Shown: positions 1-8,400 of the stretch, piece by piece
Numbering within the stretch: position 1 is the first letter of the stretch
How the letters are laid out: every line of letters starts with the position of its first letter
NCBI GenBank assembly: GCA_902500695.1
Contig: CABVRQ010000104.1
Location: 1 to 11,511, forward strand
Direction of reading: 5' to 3'
Length of the DNA: 11,511 nt
Source of the DNA: an uncultured Nitrospira sp.
GTDB lineage: Bacteria > Nitrospirota > Nitrospiria > Nitrospirales > UBA8639
Position numbers and translations under genes: made by a program
The notes under the pieces: model-generated
Told to the model about the DNA's origin: nothing
The model's input: only the letters and a program-made list of their open reading frames with translations
Databases searched by the model: none

Positions 1-21
1 CTTCTATAAGGGAGAAACATC

Positions 22-536
22 ATGGATTATGTCAAGCCTCACGCGGTTGTCGAGAATATGCTGGCCGGGGCTGCTGTAAAGTTGAATGTGCCGGCTCGAC
101 ACTTGGTGATTCGCGGGATGCTGGCTGGCGCGTATCTTGGTGTGGCGACCAGCATGGCGGTGCGGGACTGCTCACGGTGTTTACGAAAGCCGTCCTGTGC
201 AATTGGATGGTTGGATTAGCCGTGGTGTTTGCCTATTCCACCACGTCCTTCATTGGGAAAATGGTTGCTATTTGGGGACCGACGGTTCTGTTCTTTTCTC
301 AGGGGTTTGAGCATGCGGTGGTGAACATGTTTCTCATTCCAGTCGGCATGTTATTGGGAGCAGAGATCAGTGTGTCTCACTGGTGGCTCTGGAACCAGAT
401 TCCGGTCACGCTGGGTAACCTGGTTGGCGGAATGTTCTTCACCGGTCTGGCAATTTATTATGCACATGGCTCCGTCGTCATAGCACCTCAACAGGTTCAG
501 AGCGTCAACCATGCATCTTCTTCTACATCCGCATAA
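22..536 (+). pseudogene. Formate/nitrite transporter (FNT/NirC family), internally deleted and frameshifted
   Basis: Intact FNT proteins are pentameric inner-membrane channels of roughly 270-280 aa that carry formate or nitrite. Here the ATG at 22, with gggag just upstream, encodes the N-terminus (MDYVKPHAVVENMLAG and a first membrane helix up to ATSMAV near 160). That frame then runs into a stop ending at 219. The family resumes in another frame from about 159 (GAGLLTVFTKAVLCNW) and continues to the stop at 534-536. It includes the typical GFEHAVVNMFLIP and IPVTLGNLVGG segments of the last helices. About 45 N-terminal and 125 C-terminal residues survive, so roughly 100-110 central residues are missing and the join is out of frame. 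A GTG at 177 could start the second fragment, but it would lack half of the channel. I infer a dead gene; an assembly error at the join is the alternative. It lies 39 bases upstream of the efflux operon. Confidence 0.85.
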
Positions 537-551
537 GCCCAATGGAAGTCC

Positions 552-566
552 CTGCCTGTGAGGCAG
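552..566 (+). promoter_or_regulatory. Small hairpin abutting the ribosome binding site of the MFS permease
   Basis: CTGCCT and AGGCAG form a perfect 6-bp stem around the 3-base loop GTG. The right arm runs into the Shine-Dalgarno-like AGAGG at 565-569, seven bases before the ATG at 576. It could partly mask the ribosome binding site or be a decayed terminator of the upstream gene, but no T-run follows. The inverted repeat is certain; a role is not. Confidence 0.35.
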
Positions 567-575
567 AGGTAAGCC

Positions 576-2177
576 ATGCAGGCTATGTTTCCCAAACGCC
601 TGCGAGGCTGGCACTTTATTCTTTTCAACATTGCGCTTGGCCTCGGGCACATACTCGTGATGTTCAATGCCGGGTCCTATGTTGCGCTATTGCCTCATGT
701 GGCCGGCGACCTGGAAGGCGTGTTGCCGAGCTTCATGACCTGGGCCCAGACGGATTTCATGATCGCCCTGGCGTTGGGTCTTCCCGTTGGTCGCGCTCTT
801 GCTAACCGGTTCGGTAATTATCGTGTGTTTATTGGCGCTTTTCTTGTATATGCCGTGGCTTCGTATCTTGGCGCTATCAGCCAGACCCATTGGCAGTTTC
901 TGAATGCTCGCATTATTCAGGGGTTCTCCGGCGGCCTCACCCTTTTTCTCTCGCAAGATATGATGCTCCGCGAGTATCCGGACCGGCTCAAGTCCATGGG
1001 ATTAGCCATCTGGGGCCTGATTACTATTACTCCGTTTACGATTGGTCTTCCCGCTGGTGGTTGGCTTGCCGATGATCTCGGGTGGTGGCGTTATCTTTTT
1101 TATACGGATGTCGTCGTTTCCTTGATCGTCGTCGGTCTGCTGGGCGCTTTGCTGTATGGTCGGGGGTTTCGTCGCCAACCTATCCGGTTTGACGTCGTGG
1201 GGTTTTTTCTGTTGGCCATCATTTTGGGGGGCATTCAGACTATTCTGAATATGGGGAACGATTTTGACTGGTTTGACTGGCCCTTTCTCCGTGGTGTCCT
1301 GATCGTCCTCCTCGTGGCATTGCCCTGCTTTATTATCTGGGAGCTGGGCGAACGTCACCCGGTGCTGGATGTCCGGTTATTTGCCGAACGAAATTTTACC
1401 ATTGGGGTCATCTGTTTGGTGGTCGGGTTCTTTTCGATCCAGGGACTCCTCACCCTTCTGATTATCCAGCTTCAATTGTTGCTGGGCTATTCGTCCCTCC
1501 TTGCCGGGATGGCGCTTCTCCCGATGGTGCTGTTAGCGGCTCCGATGATCGTCGTGATGCATGAGCTCTGCAAGCGGACTGACGTTCGCATGCTCGCGAG
1601 CATCAATTTTCTTGGATTTGCTTTCACTCTCTACTGGATAGGGCTATATGACGATCCTCACTCATTTGATCAAATTTTCTGGCCTATTCTGCTGGAAGGT
1701 CTTTTCCTGGGATCGTTTTTCACCCCGATGACTGTGCTCACCCTTCATCGATTGTCCGGCGTCCAGGTGATACGTGCAGCGGAAGCGGCCAATATTTTGC
1801 GCATCTCCGCCGGGGCGTTCGGGATTACGTACCAGGAGGTGGTGCATTTCCGACGTCTCCCTTTTCATCAGCTTCATTTGGCGAACCATTTTGGGGGAAG
1901 ACAGTTTGCCTCCTTGGACGTGTTGGGAGGATTCTCTGCCAAGTTAGAGGGCGCCGGACTCGATTCTGCCATGGTAAATGGCAAGCTTCTGGCCCTTGTC
2001 AGGCAGTATGCGGGAATTCTGGCAATGAGCGATGCGTTTCTGCTGGCCAGCTATATGTTTGTGGGATTAGCCGCGCTCGTCTGGTTGGCCTATCCTACTC
2101 AATTGCCTTGGTATCAAAGCCAGGAAGAAGAGTTGCTGGAGATGGAGGCCGAAGCATTTATGGAGGAGCCAATATGA
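576..2177 (+). CDS. emrB: EmrB-like MFS efflux permease (DHA2, 14-helix drug:H+ antiporter family)
   Basis: Inner-membrane proton-driven export permease, 533 aa, close to the length of EmrB (about 512 aa). The chain is almost wholly hydrophobic. It shows an MFS loop 2-3 motif at residues 68-83 (GLPVGRALANRFGNYR), the helix 4 motif RIIQGFSGG at 112-120, and the antiporter region at 147-175 with GLPAGGWLADDLGWWRYLF. This matches the EmrB pattern of GP-LGG followed by an aromatic WxxxF stretch. The C-terminus ends in an acidic cytoplasmic tail (EEELLEMEAEAFMEE). The start at 576 has AGAGG 6 bases upstream; the ATG at 585 is a weaker alternative. The stop overlaps the next gene's ATG (ATGA at 2174-2177), so translation is probably coupled. 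With the outer-membrane channel and EmrA-like adaptor downstream it should form a tripartite pump. The substrate cannot be read from the sequence; hydrophobic toxicants or siderophore-like compounds are typical of the family. Confidence 0.93.
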   Translation: MQAMFPKRLRGWHFILFNIALGLGHILVMFNAGSYVALLPHVAGDLEGVLPSFMTWAQTDFMIALALGLPVGRALANRFGNYRVFIGAFLVYAVASYLGAISQTHWQFLNARIIQGFSGGLTLFLSQDMMLREYPDRLKSMGLAIWGLITITPFTIGLPAGGWLADDLGWWRYLFYTDVVVSLIVVGLLGALLYGRGFRRQPIRFDVVGFFLLAIILGGIQTILNMGNDFDWFDWPFLRGVLIVLLVALPCFIIWELGERHPVLDVRLFAERNFTIGVICLVVGFFSIQGLLTLLIIQLQLLLGYSSLLAGMALLPMVLLAAPMIVVMHELCKRTDVRMLASINFLGFAFTLYWIGLYDDPHSFDQIFWPILLEGLFLGSFFTPMTVLTLHRLSGVQVIRAAEAANILRISAGAFGITYQEVVHFRRLPFHQLHLANHFGGRQFASLDVLGGFSAKLEGAGLDSAMVNGKLLALVRQYAGILAMSDAFLLASYMFVGLAALVWLAYPTQLPWYQSQEEELLEMEAEAFMEEPI

Positions 2178-3685
2178 ATCATCTGTCTGCGTTGAGACGG
2201 CATTGGATGTTTGGGTTCGGTCTGTGCAGCCTGTTCCTTTATGCCGGTTGTGCTTGGATTCCTCCCGGCGAGGAACCTGCCGGATTTTTAGAACCGGATT
2301 CCATGGAGGAGACTCTTTCCCATGCTTCCCACCACGAACCGGAGGATCCAATTCCACAATGGCCTGAAGACCGCTGGTGGCAGGAGTTCGGGAGTCCGGA
2401 GCTTGACGCACTGATCGAGGCGGCTCTCAAGGATAACCCCGGCCTCAAGGTTGCGTATGCCCGTCTCCATGAGGCACATGCCCTTGTCCGCGTCGAAGGG
2501 GCGAGGCTGCTGCCGTTCCTGGAGGCGGACGCCGAACTGACCGCAGAGCGTGTGTCTGAGCATGGCTTATTTGCCGCCCTCAATCCTGAGGTGGCCGGGA
2601 TTGATATTACTTACGGCCTTATCCATCCATTGAGCTTTCGATGGGAGCTGGATTTCTGGGGGAAGAATCGCGCCCTGATGGAATCCGCGATGAGCAGGGA
2701 ATTGGCCCATAATGCCGAGTGGGCAGAGGTGCGGTTGCGGTTGACCGCGGGGATCGCCAGGTCCTACTTCCGCAGGGTTGCATTGCGCCAGCAGCTGGAG
2801 GTGGTCGAGGCCATGGTAGACCTCCGTCGTCACCTTCTGAATCTGGCTAAGATCCGGTTTCGGACTGGTCTGGATGACGCTAATTCGGTGAAGCGGGCTA
2901 CTGCGGAATTAGAGGCGGCAAACAAGCGGGAAGCCGGTACCCGGGAGCAGTTGGACTTTCAACAATATTTGCTTGTCAGGCTGAGTGGTCATGGCCCTGA
3001 TTGGGGAGAGCATGTGTTCATGGATAGGGTGATTCTGCCACGGCGAATTCCCTTGCCTCCGGAGTTGCCGATAGGGCTGTTGGCGCACCGCCCGGATCTC
3101 GCTGCCGCCAAATATCGAGCCGAAGCCGCAGCCAAGCTCATCAAGGTGGCGAAAACTCGATTTCTTCCCACGATCGACTTGAATGGTTTCGTGGGCTTCA
3201 GGGCCTTGACTCTCGCAAGTGGGGCCGGTTCTTTGGGTGATCTTCTGTTTTCATCGTCCAGTCTCGCTTATGGGGGCGGGCCGGGTCTGCGGCTTCCTTG
3301 GTTCGAAGGCGGTCGTCTTCGTGGAGAATTGGAGGCGCAACGGAGAGAATTCGACGCGGCAGTAGAACTCTATAACGACACGTTGCTGGAGGCCATGCGG
3401 GAAGTCGCCGACAGTCTGAGTGTCTGGCATGAGACTCGCTCCATGCTTGAGGCGCACCGGCGCCTCCTGACGTCGGTGAGTGAGGACTGGCACCTTGTTG
3501 AAGTTCGCTTTCGCACCGGCCTAGACGATCGCCGTGAGGTGTTACAACAGCATCATGCCGTCTTGGATCAGGAATATGCCTTGAAGGCCCTGGAATCTGA
3601 TCAACTTGTGTCGATGGTGGGTTTGATCGAAGCCCTGGGCGGAGGGTACCCCATCGTTCGAGAACCCACCCAAACACTGGAATGA
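2174..3685 (+). CDS. Outer-membrane efflux channel lipoprotein (OMF, NodT/TolC type)
   Basis: Outer-membrane exit duct of a tripartite efflux system, 503 aa. The N-terminus (MNHLSALRRHWMFGFGLCSL then FLYAGC) is a lipoprotein signal with the lipidated Cys at residue 26; the -3 residue is Tyr rather than the usual Leu. Two OEP repeats follow. The first opens with RWWQEFGSPELDALIEAALK from residue 67. The second contains LLAHRPDLAAAKYRAE around 302-317 and TRFLPTIDL, the signature of NodT-family channels. Long amphipathic helices (for example LEAQRREFDAAVELYNDTLL) would form the periplasmic tunnel. The reading frame is open upstream to 2108, but I choose 2174: it has GGAGG a few bases ahead, it gives a clean signal peptide, and it overlaps the permease stop by ATGA. 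The 4-base gap to the adaptor gene supports one transcript. Which pump it serves is inferred from position. Confidence 0.93.
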   Translation: MNHLSALRRHWMFGFGLCSLFLYAGCAWIPPGEEPAGFLEPDSMEETLSHASHHEPEDPIPQWPEDRWWQEFGSPELDALIEAALKDNPGLKVAYARLHEAHALVRVEGARLLPFLEADAELTAERVSEHGLFAALNPEVAGIDITYGLIHPLSFRWELDFWGKNRALMESAMSRELAHNAEWAEVRLRLTAGIARSYFRRVALRQQLEVVEAMVDLRRHLLNLAKIRFRTGLDDANSVKRATAELEAANKREAGTREQLDFQQYLLVRLSGHGPDWGEHVFMDRVILPRRIPLPPELPIGLLAHRPDLAAAKYRAEAAAKLIKVAKTRFLPTIDLNGFVGFRALTLASGAGSLGDLLFSSSSLAYGGGPGLRLPWFEGGRLRGELEAQRREFDAAVELYNDTLLEAMREVADSLSVWHETRSMLEAHRRLLTSVSEDWHLVEVRFRTGLDDRREVLQQHHAVLDQEYALKALESDQLVSMVGLIEALGGGYPIVREPTQTLE

Positions 3686-3689
3686 AATA

Positions 3690-4883
3690 ATGGACATCCC
3701 TACCGTGAAAATTCGACCTAAGGAGATTCGTAGCCGACGGAACCGTCGTCTGGCTTTGGTTGCCCTGATACTGGTTGCGGCTACATTGGCTTACAGTGGT
3801 TACTGGTGGTATTACGCCCGTTTCTGGGTATGGACCGATAATGCCTTTATTGCCGGCAACCTCGTCACATTGGAGGCACAGGCAACGGGCATTATCACCC
3901 AGGTCCTTGTGGAGGAAACCCAGTATGTAGAAAAAGGAGATCTCCTTATTCGTCTCGATGAACACCAGGCCCAGGCCAAATTGGGTCGGACACGGGGCTT
4001 ACTGGGAGGCGAGGTGCGCAGAATCGCCTCATTGTTTGCTCAGAGGCGGCAGATCCAGCAAAAATTCACCTCCAGGATGGCTCGACTCGATTTGGTACGC
4101 CATGATGTGGTCCGCTTCCGTGAGGCGCTTCCGAGCGGGGCCATATCTGAGCAAATCTTCCAGAATGCCCTGGACAAGGTGCGGGCACTTCAAGCCGAGG
4201 TAATGGAAATCCGTGAGGAATACCAATCCATCACCGCGGAGGTGGGAGGTGTGAATATCATCCATCATCCTGCCGTAGAAGCCGCCAAGCATGAATTCAT
4301 CACCGCCTATCTCGAATACATCCGGCAGCGCATTCGGGCACCGGCTTCGGGCCATGTGGCCAAGCGAAAGGCCCAGGTCGGAGACCAGGTTCATCCAGGT
4401 GTTCCATTGATGACAATCGTGCCTTTGGATCATCTGTGGGTGGAAGTGAATTTGCGGGAAACTGAAATGGAGCAGGTGCGGCCCGGGCAGGCAGCACTGA
4501 TTAATGTCGATGTATACGGAAAGCACCACACATACCATGGGACGGTGGAAGGCCTGGTGCCCGGCACCGGCAGTGTATTCGCCTTGTTGCCTCCTGAAAA
4601 TGCGACCGGTAATTTTATTCATATCGTGGAACGCGTGCCTGTGCGCGTAGCCTTTTTGAAGGAAGAGATCCTTGAGCACCCCGTTCGTCCGGGATTATCG
4701 ACCAAAACCTATATCGATGTGAGCGAGCCGGGACGCTCTTTGGGTGTTTCGCTGGCAGAGACTTCCACTCAGGAATATGAGACGAATATCTATGCCGATG
4801 AACTCACCGATGCAGAGGCTTTGGCCCAAGAAATCATCAGGGAAAACCTTGTTTTGACACGCGATCGGTCCGAACCGGCATAG
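3690..4883 (+). CDS. emrA: EmrA-like HlyD-family periplasmic adaptor (membrane fusion protein)
   Basis: Periplasmic adaptor, 397 aa, that links the MFS permease to the outer-membrane channel. It has a basic N-terminus (KEIRSRRNRR), one membrane anchor at about residues 21-41, then TDNAFIAGN at 49-57, the hallmark opening of the EmrA lipoyl half-motif. A long helical hairpin at about 95-215 would contact the OMF. The second lipoyl half contains RAPASGHVAKRKAQVGDQV. The beta-barrel region has LWVEVNLRETEMEQVRPGQ and TGSVFALLPPENATGNF from about residue 293, nearly the E. coli EmrA wording as I remember it. Length and domain order are normal. The ATG sits 4 bases after the channel stop and has only a weak Shine-Dalgarno, so expression is probably coupled. 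The C-terminal 40 residues are acidic and less conserved. The stop is followed by a 616-base gap that ends this operon. Confidence 0.94.
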   Translation: MDIPTVKIRPKEIRSRRNRRLALVALILVAATLAYSGYWWYYARFWVWTDNAFIAGNLVTLEAQATGIITQVLVEETQYVEKGDLLIRLDEHQAQAKLGRTRGLLGGEVRRIASLFAQRRQIQQKFTSRMARLDLVRHDVVRFREALPSGAISEQIFQNALDKVRALQAEVMEIREEYQSITAEVGGVNIIHHPAVEAAKHEFITAYLEYIRQRIRAPASGHVAKRKAQVGDQVHPGVPLMTIVPLDHLWVEVNLRETEMEQVRPGQAALINVDVYGKHHTYHGTVEGLVPGTGSVFALLPPENATGNFIHIVERVPVRVAFLKEEILEHPVRPGLSTKTYIDVSEPGRSLGVSLAETSTQEYETNIYADELTDAEALAQEIIRENLVLTRDRSEPA

Positions 4884-5075
4884 GGGATCGAGTCGTGTCG
4901 GTTCAGGAATCCTATGTATCAGGACGCATCGCGTATATCAGAGTATTGCATTGCCTGCTACTACGGGTGGAGGACGAAAGTGTTCCCCCTTCCATCCACA
5001 ATCTTTCCGTTATATGTGGTGAAGGTGTAAGACAACCCATGCCACTGCCTGCATAGTGAAGGCCTTTGCTCTGTC

Positions 5076-5096
5076 CTCGCCGGTTAACCGGACGAG
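5076..5096. repeat. Inverted repeat centred on a 12-bp perfect palindrome
   Basis: CCGGTTAACCGG at 5080-5091 is a perfect palindrome, flanked by CTCG and CGAG with a single extra A. Transcribed, it would make an 8-bp GC-rich stem with a TTAA loop and one bulge, but no T-run follows. It could be an operator, or a weak terminator of the efflux transcript about 190 bases past the adaptor stop. Confidence 0.5.
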
Positions 5097-5189
5097 CGTG
5101 GTCCTTATCTGAAATTCCTTTCTTCATTATTAAGAAATCTTCAATCAAGCGTGCTCTTTAATCGTTGAGCATTACAGGAGAAATCCTTC

Positions 5190-5216
5190 CCACGATCAAT
5201 GGTGGTGGAATCGTGG
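5190..5216. repeat. Inverted repeat with 7-bp arms
   Basis: CCACGAT at 5190-5196 and ATCGTGG at 5210-5216 are exact reverse complements, separated by 13 bases rich in GGT. It may be an operator-like site or a leader hairpin of the downstream oxidase gene. A 7-bp repeat of this spacing can also arise by chance. Confidence 0.3.
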
Positions 5217-5378
5217 TGGATTGGAGTGATCTTTCGTGGCACTCCCGCCAGTTAATGTTTATGTATCCAAAGAGACCGCGATAATAAGGCCAATTTTCTG
5301 TAGATGTTTGGTTTGACTTGTCGAAGCACTTGGCGGCTCGCTATTTGCTTATCGGAAAAGTACGGAAATGTATTGCCA

Positions 5379-5401
5379 TGATTCAAAGAAGAAATGAATC
5401 A
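5379..5401. repeat. Inverted repeat TGATTCA-N9-TGAATCA about 100 bases before the oxidase
   Basis: The two 7-base arms are exact reverse complements separated by 9 purine-rich bases, an operator-like spacing of about 1.5 helical turns between arm centres. It lies just upstream of the AT-rich TATATAAG stretch (5421-5428). That placement fits a binding site for a dimeric regulator controlling the oxidase gene. The regulator is unknown. Confidence 0.35.
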
Positions 5402-5484
5402 GAGAAGAGAATGTTTTATCTATATAAGCGGTTCATATTCCCGGAGACCGTCATTACTTAAAGGGTCATGATCGAATTTTTATG

Positions 5485-5492
5485 AGGAGGGG
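5485..5492 (+). promoter_or_regulatory. Strong Shine-Dalgarno that fixes the oxidase start at 5500
   Basis: AGGAGGGG sits 7 bases before the ATG at 5500. The in-frame ATG at 5482 would place this sequence inside the coding region and has no ribosome site of its own. The start at 5500 also gives a cleaner signal peptide. Confidence 0.8.
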
Positions 5493-5499
5493 ATGTTCT

Positions 5500-8400
5500 A
5501 TGTTGTCAGGGAAGAAGGTCTATGGCGCAGTGAAAGTCTTTGTCGTATGTGCAGGGACGGTGCTCATGATGAGTGTCGTGGGACATGCGGGAGAAGAAAT
5601 CCACTATGAAACGAATTCCCATTCCGATCATAACGTGGCGGCAGCGTCAGGAAAGACGAATGGTTGGATAGAGAGGTTGAAAGGGCAGACGATTGTCGAG
5701 GACTCGATTGAGGGGAATCCTGATCGTGCGGCGAAGGTGGATCGGCAACATGAACGGTTAATGTCGAAAATGGGACATCAAATGCAGGCCGATTTGAAGT
5801 TGGTTGAGGGTAGTGGGGCCTATGACACCGCCACGATGCTTCATCAATATGGAGCCGGTCCGGCAGACTATCTTCTGGCTTCGGACCATGAAATTGAACC
5901 CGTCTCGGGTCAGCCTGGACTGTGCCCGGCGGGAGTGCCTGAAAAGCATTACGATATTTCGGCGATCGACGTGGAAATCACGTTGAATAGATGGCTCGAC
6001 TACTATGTCGGCTACATGTACGTCCTCACCGAAAATATCGAGAAGGTGCGTGAAGAAGAAGCGGCCAATGCCGCAGCTCGTGAGAAGGAAGGATATGACC
6101 CCGGCGCGGTTGAAACCGGTCTGCAGAATAACTGGATTCAGCCCTTGGTGATCCGGGGCAACCAGGGCGATTGCGTGAGGTTTACTCTTCGAAATGAGTT
6201 GATCACGGGAGAAGGAGCGAGTCTACAGATCGGCGGGTCGAGCATGATGATGAGTGCCACTGGCCAGCCGGCAACTACCACCAACCCCGATGCAATCGCT
6301 CTTGAAGACAAAGTCGTGGAAATGGAGTGGTACATTCCACCGACCATGCAGGAAGGCGGGCGGCAGTTTCATAGTTACAGCAATGATCGTGAATTGACGG
6401 TGATGGGCCTGATGGGCACTTTTGTGGTGGAACCAAAGGGTTCGACGTATCTGGATCCGCTTGGTGCAGGGGAACCGACACCGATGACCAGCGGCTGGCA
6501 GGCGATTATCAAGAACGGCACCGGACCGGATTTTCGGGAGTTCGTCCTCATTTATCATGAAGTCGGCGATGAAGCCTTTCGTCCCGTCAATAAGCATGGG
6601 GACTTTATTCCGCAGCGAGATCCGGTCACGGACGTCTACCGGCCTGTGGCGCGGGCGTTGAACTACCGTAGCGAACCGTTTGGCGTGGACAACATGCAAA
6701 CCCAGCATGAGTATTTCGGATTCGAGGACGAGTCGATGGCCTACAGCGCCTATACTTTCGGTGATCCGGCCACCACTGTGCCGCGCAGTTATTTGGGCGA
6801 TCCGGCAAAATTCCGGCTGGTGCACGGGGGATCGGAGGTTTTCCATTCCCATCATCCCCATGGCGGGTCTATCCGCTGGCCCAGAAGTCCCCGTGCGATT
6901 GATGAAATGCCCCTGTGGCATACCGCAAAAAACGGGCCGGTGAAGTATCCGGTCGTCCGAACGAAGACGGACCGTGTCGACGTGGAGGTGATCGGGCCGT
7001 CCGAGGCCGTTGACCTGGAAACGGAATGTGGATCGGGACTCTGCCAGCAATTGGCTGGGGATTTTCTGTTTCACTGCCATGTGGCGCATCACTACATCGC
7101 CGGGATGTGGGGCTATTGGCGGGTCTATAACACGATTCAAGATGGAGCGCTGCATAATGATACGATGCCGGACCTTCGCGAATTGCCTGACCGCAAGGGA
7201 CGGATCAAGGCCGGTGTCACTTCGGACCAGCTTATCGACAAGAAAGTTGATTGGTTCGGCAAAGAGTTTAAAATTATCGAAAAGGGTACAACGGATTGGA
7301 AAGCCAATCCGGCTGTCGTCACGGTGAAGGACTGGGTGGAAATGCAGCTGCCCCCTCAGGGCAAGCCAGGGCACAAAGACGACGAGAGGGAGCAGACGCT
7401 CTCCTATGATGCGACAGTATTGGACTGGATTTGGAATGGAAGCCGGGCGTTGACCGAACGGGAAAATACCATCCCCAATCCACGATACCAATCTCCGGCT
7501 CCCGGTGAGCGCTTGCCGATTCTGTTCGAACCGGCCACCGGCAAGATCGCATGGCCGCACTTAAGGCCGCATTTCGGAAAACGGGTGCCATTCTCTCAAA
7601 ATCACAATCCTTCTCCCTGGCTCGAAATGATCCATTTAGATGATGATGGTCAGATGAGTTCCTATCCGGCAAAGCCTGGAGAAAACGGACGATGGAGCCT
7701 GTGTCCAGCCAATGCCGGCTCCAAAAAATTTAACGTGCATTTCATCAAGACCCCCATGCTGGTGGCGGATAAACAAGGGGACGAACCGGCAATCATTGAT
7801 CCGGACGGGACGATTTATGTGCTGCATGAAGAAGAGGAAGAGGTTCGAAAAAATAATGATAAAAGACATCCGTTGGTCGTGAGGTCGAACGTTTACGACT
7901 GTGTTGACTGGATGCTGACAAACGAATGGCTTGATGATGACAATTTCAACATGCATGCGTCGAAGATCAACACCCATTGGCATTTCATGCAGTTCGACAA
8001 TCAATCGTCGGATGGTGTGATTACCGGTTTTTCTTATGAGCAATCGGTGCGACCGTTTACGATGATGGAGAAGACGACAGACAAGGGCTTGCCACTGCCG
8101 ATGAATACGGTCTTCACGAAGCCTGGCAAGAAGGGTGATTTGACCATTACGGTGAAAAATGCCGCGCAGTATCATCCGAAGAACGAGATTCTGATCGGTG
8201 CCGATAACGTGAAGGACAACGAGATCGGGCGCATTAAATCGATAGATGGGAACCAGATCAATCTGTATCGGCCGTTAGAGCATGATCATCCGGTGGATGA
8301 CATCGTCACCGTGGAATTTGTACGACAACGATTCTGGGCGGATGCGGATGTGGGCACGGTATTCTGGCACGACCATGCGGTCGGCCGTGTGACTTGGGGG

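Larger units (their letters stand above)
4884..5499 (+). other. Gene-free region between the efflux operon and the multicopper oxidase
   Basis: No reading frame here has both a plausible ribosome site and recognisable protein content. The longest open frame, on the - strand at 4912-5148, looks random. The region turns AT-rich towards the oxidase (for example TTTTATCTATATAAG near 5414-5428, a possible -10-like element without a clear -35). It contains three inverted repeats, listed separately. It most likely holds the end of the efflux transcript and the promoter and leader of the oxidase gene. I see no convincing intrinsic terminator with a T-run. Confidence 0.6.

Noticed and set aside
2108..2173. 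N-terminal extension of the outer-membrane channel from 2108
   Set aside because: It lies inside the permease gene, has no ribosome site, and would put 22 extra residues before an otherwise proper lipoprotein signal starting at 2174.
4872..4904. GAACCG...CGGTTC inverted repeat across the adaptor stop as a terminator
   Set aside because: Only a 6-bp core with a 21-base spacer and no T-run; not distinguishable from chance.
4912..5148. Open frame on the - strand (78 codons) in the intergenic gap
   Set aside because: No recognisable motif, no clear ribosome site and random-looking composition; it probably occurs by chance.
5313..5318. TTGACT as a -35 element for the oxidase
   Set aside because: No TATAAT-like hexamer lies 16-18 bases downstream; the nearest AT-rich -10-like stretch (5421-5428) is over 100 bases away.
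5335..5348. Possible sigma-54 promoter (GG-N10-GC) ahead of the oxidase
   Set aside because: The -12 side (TTTGC) fits, but the -24 side is GCGG rather than TTGGCA, so it is too weak to call.
5482..5499. Upstream start for the oxidase at 5482
   Set aside because: The strong Shine-Dalgarno AGGAGGGG lies inside these codons and is correctly spaced for the ATG at 5500.
6223..7560. Long 445-codon open frame on the - strand inside the oxidase gene
   Set aside because: It is antisense to strongly conserved copper-motif coding sequence, and its translation is rich in Arg, His and Pro as expected of an antisense shadow.
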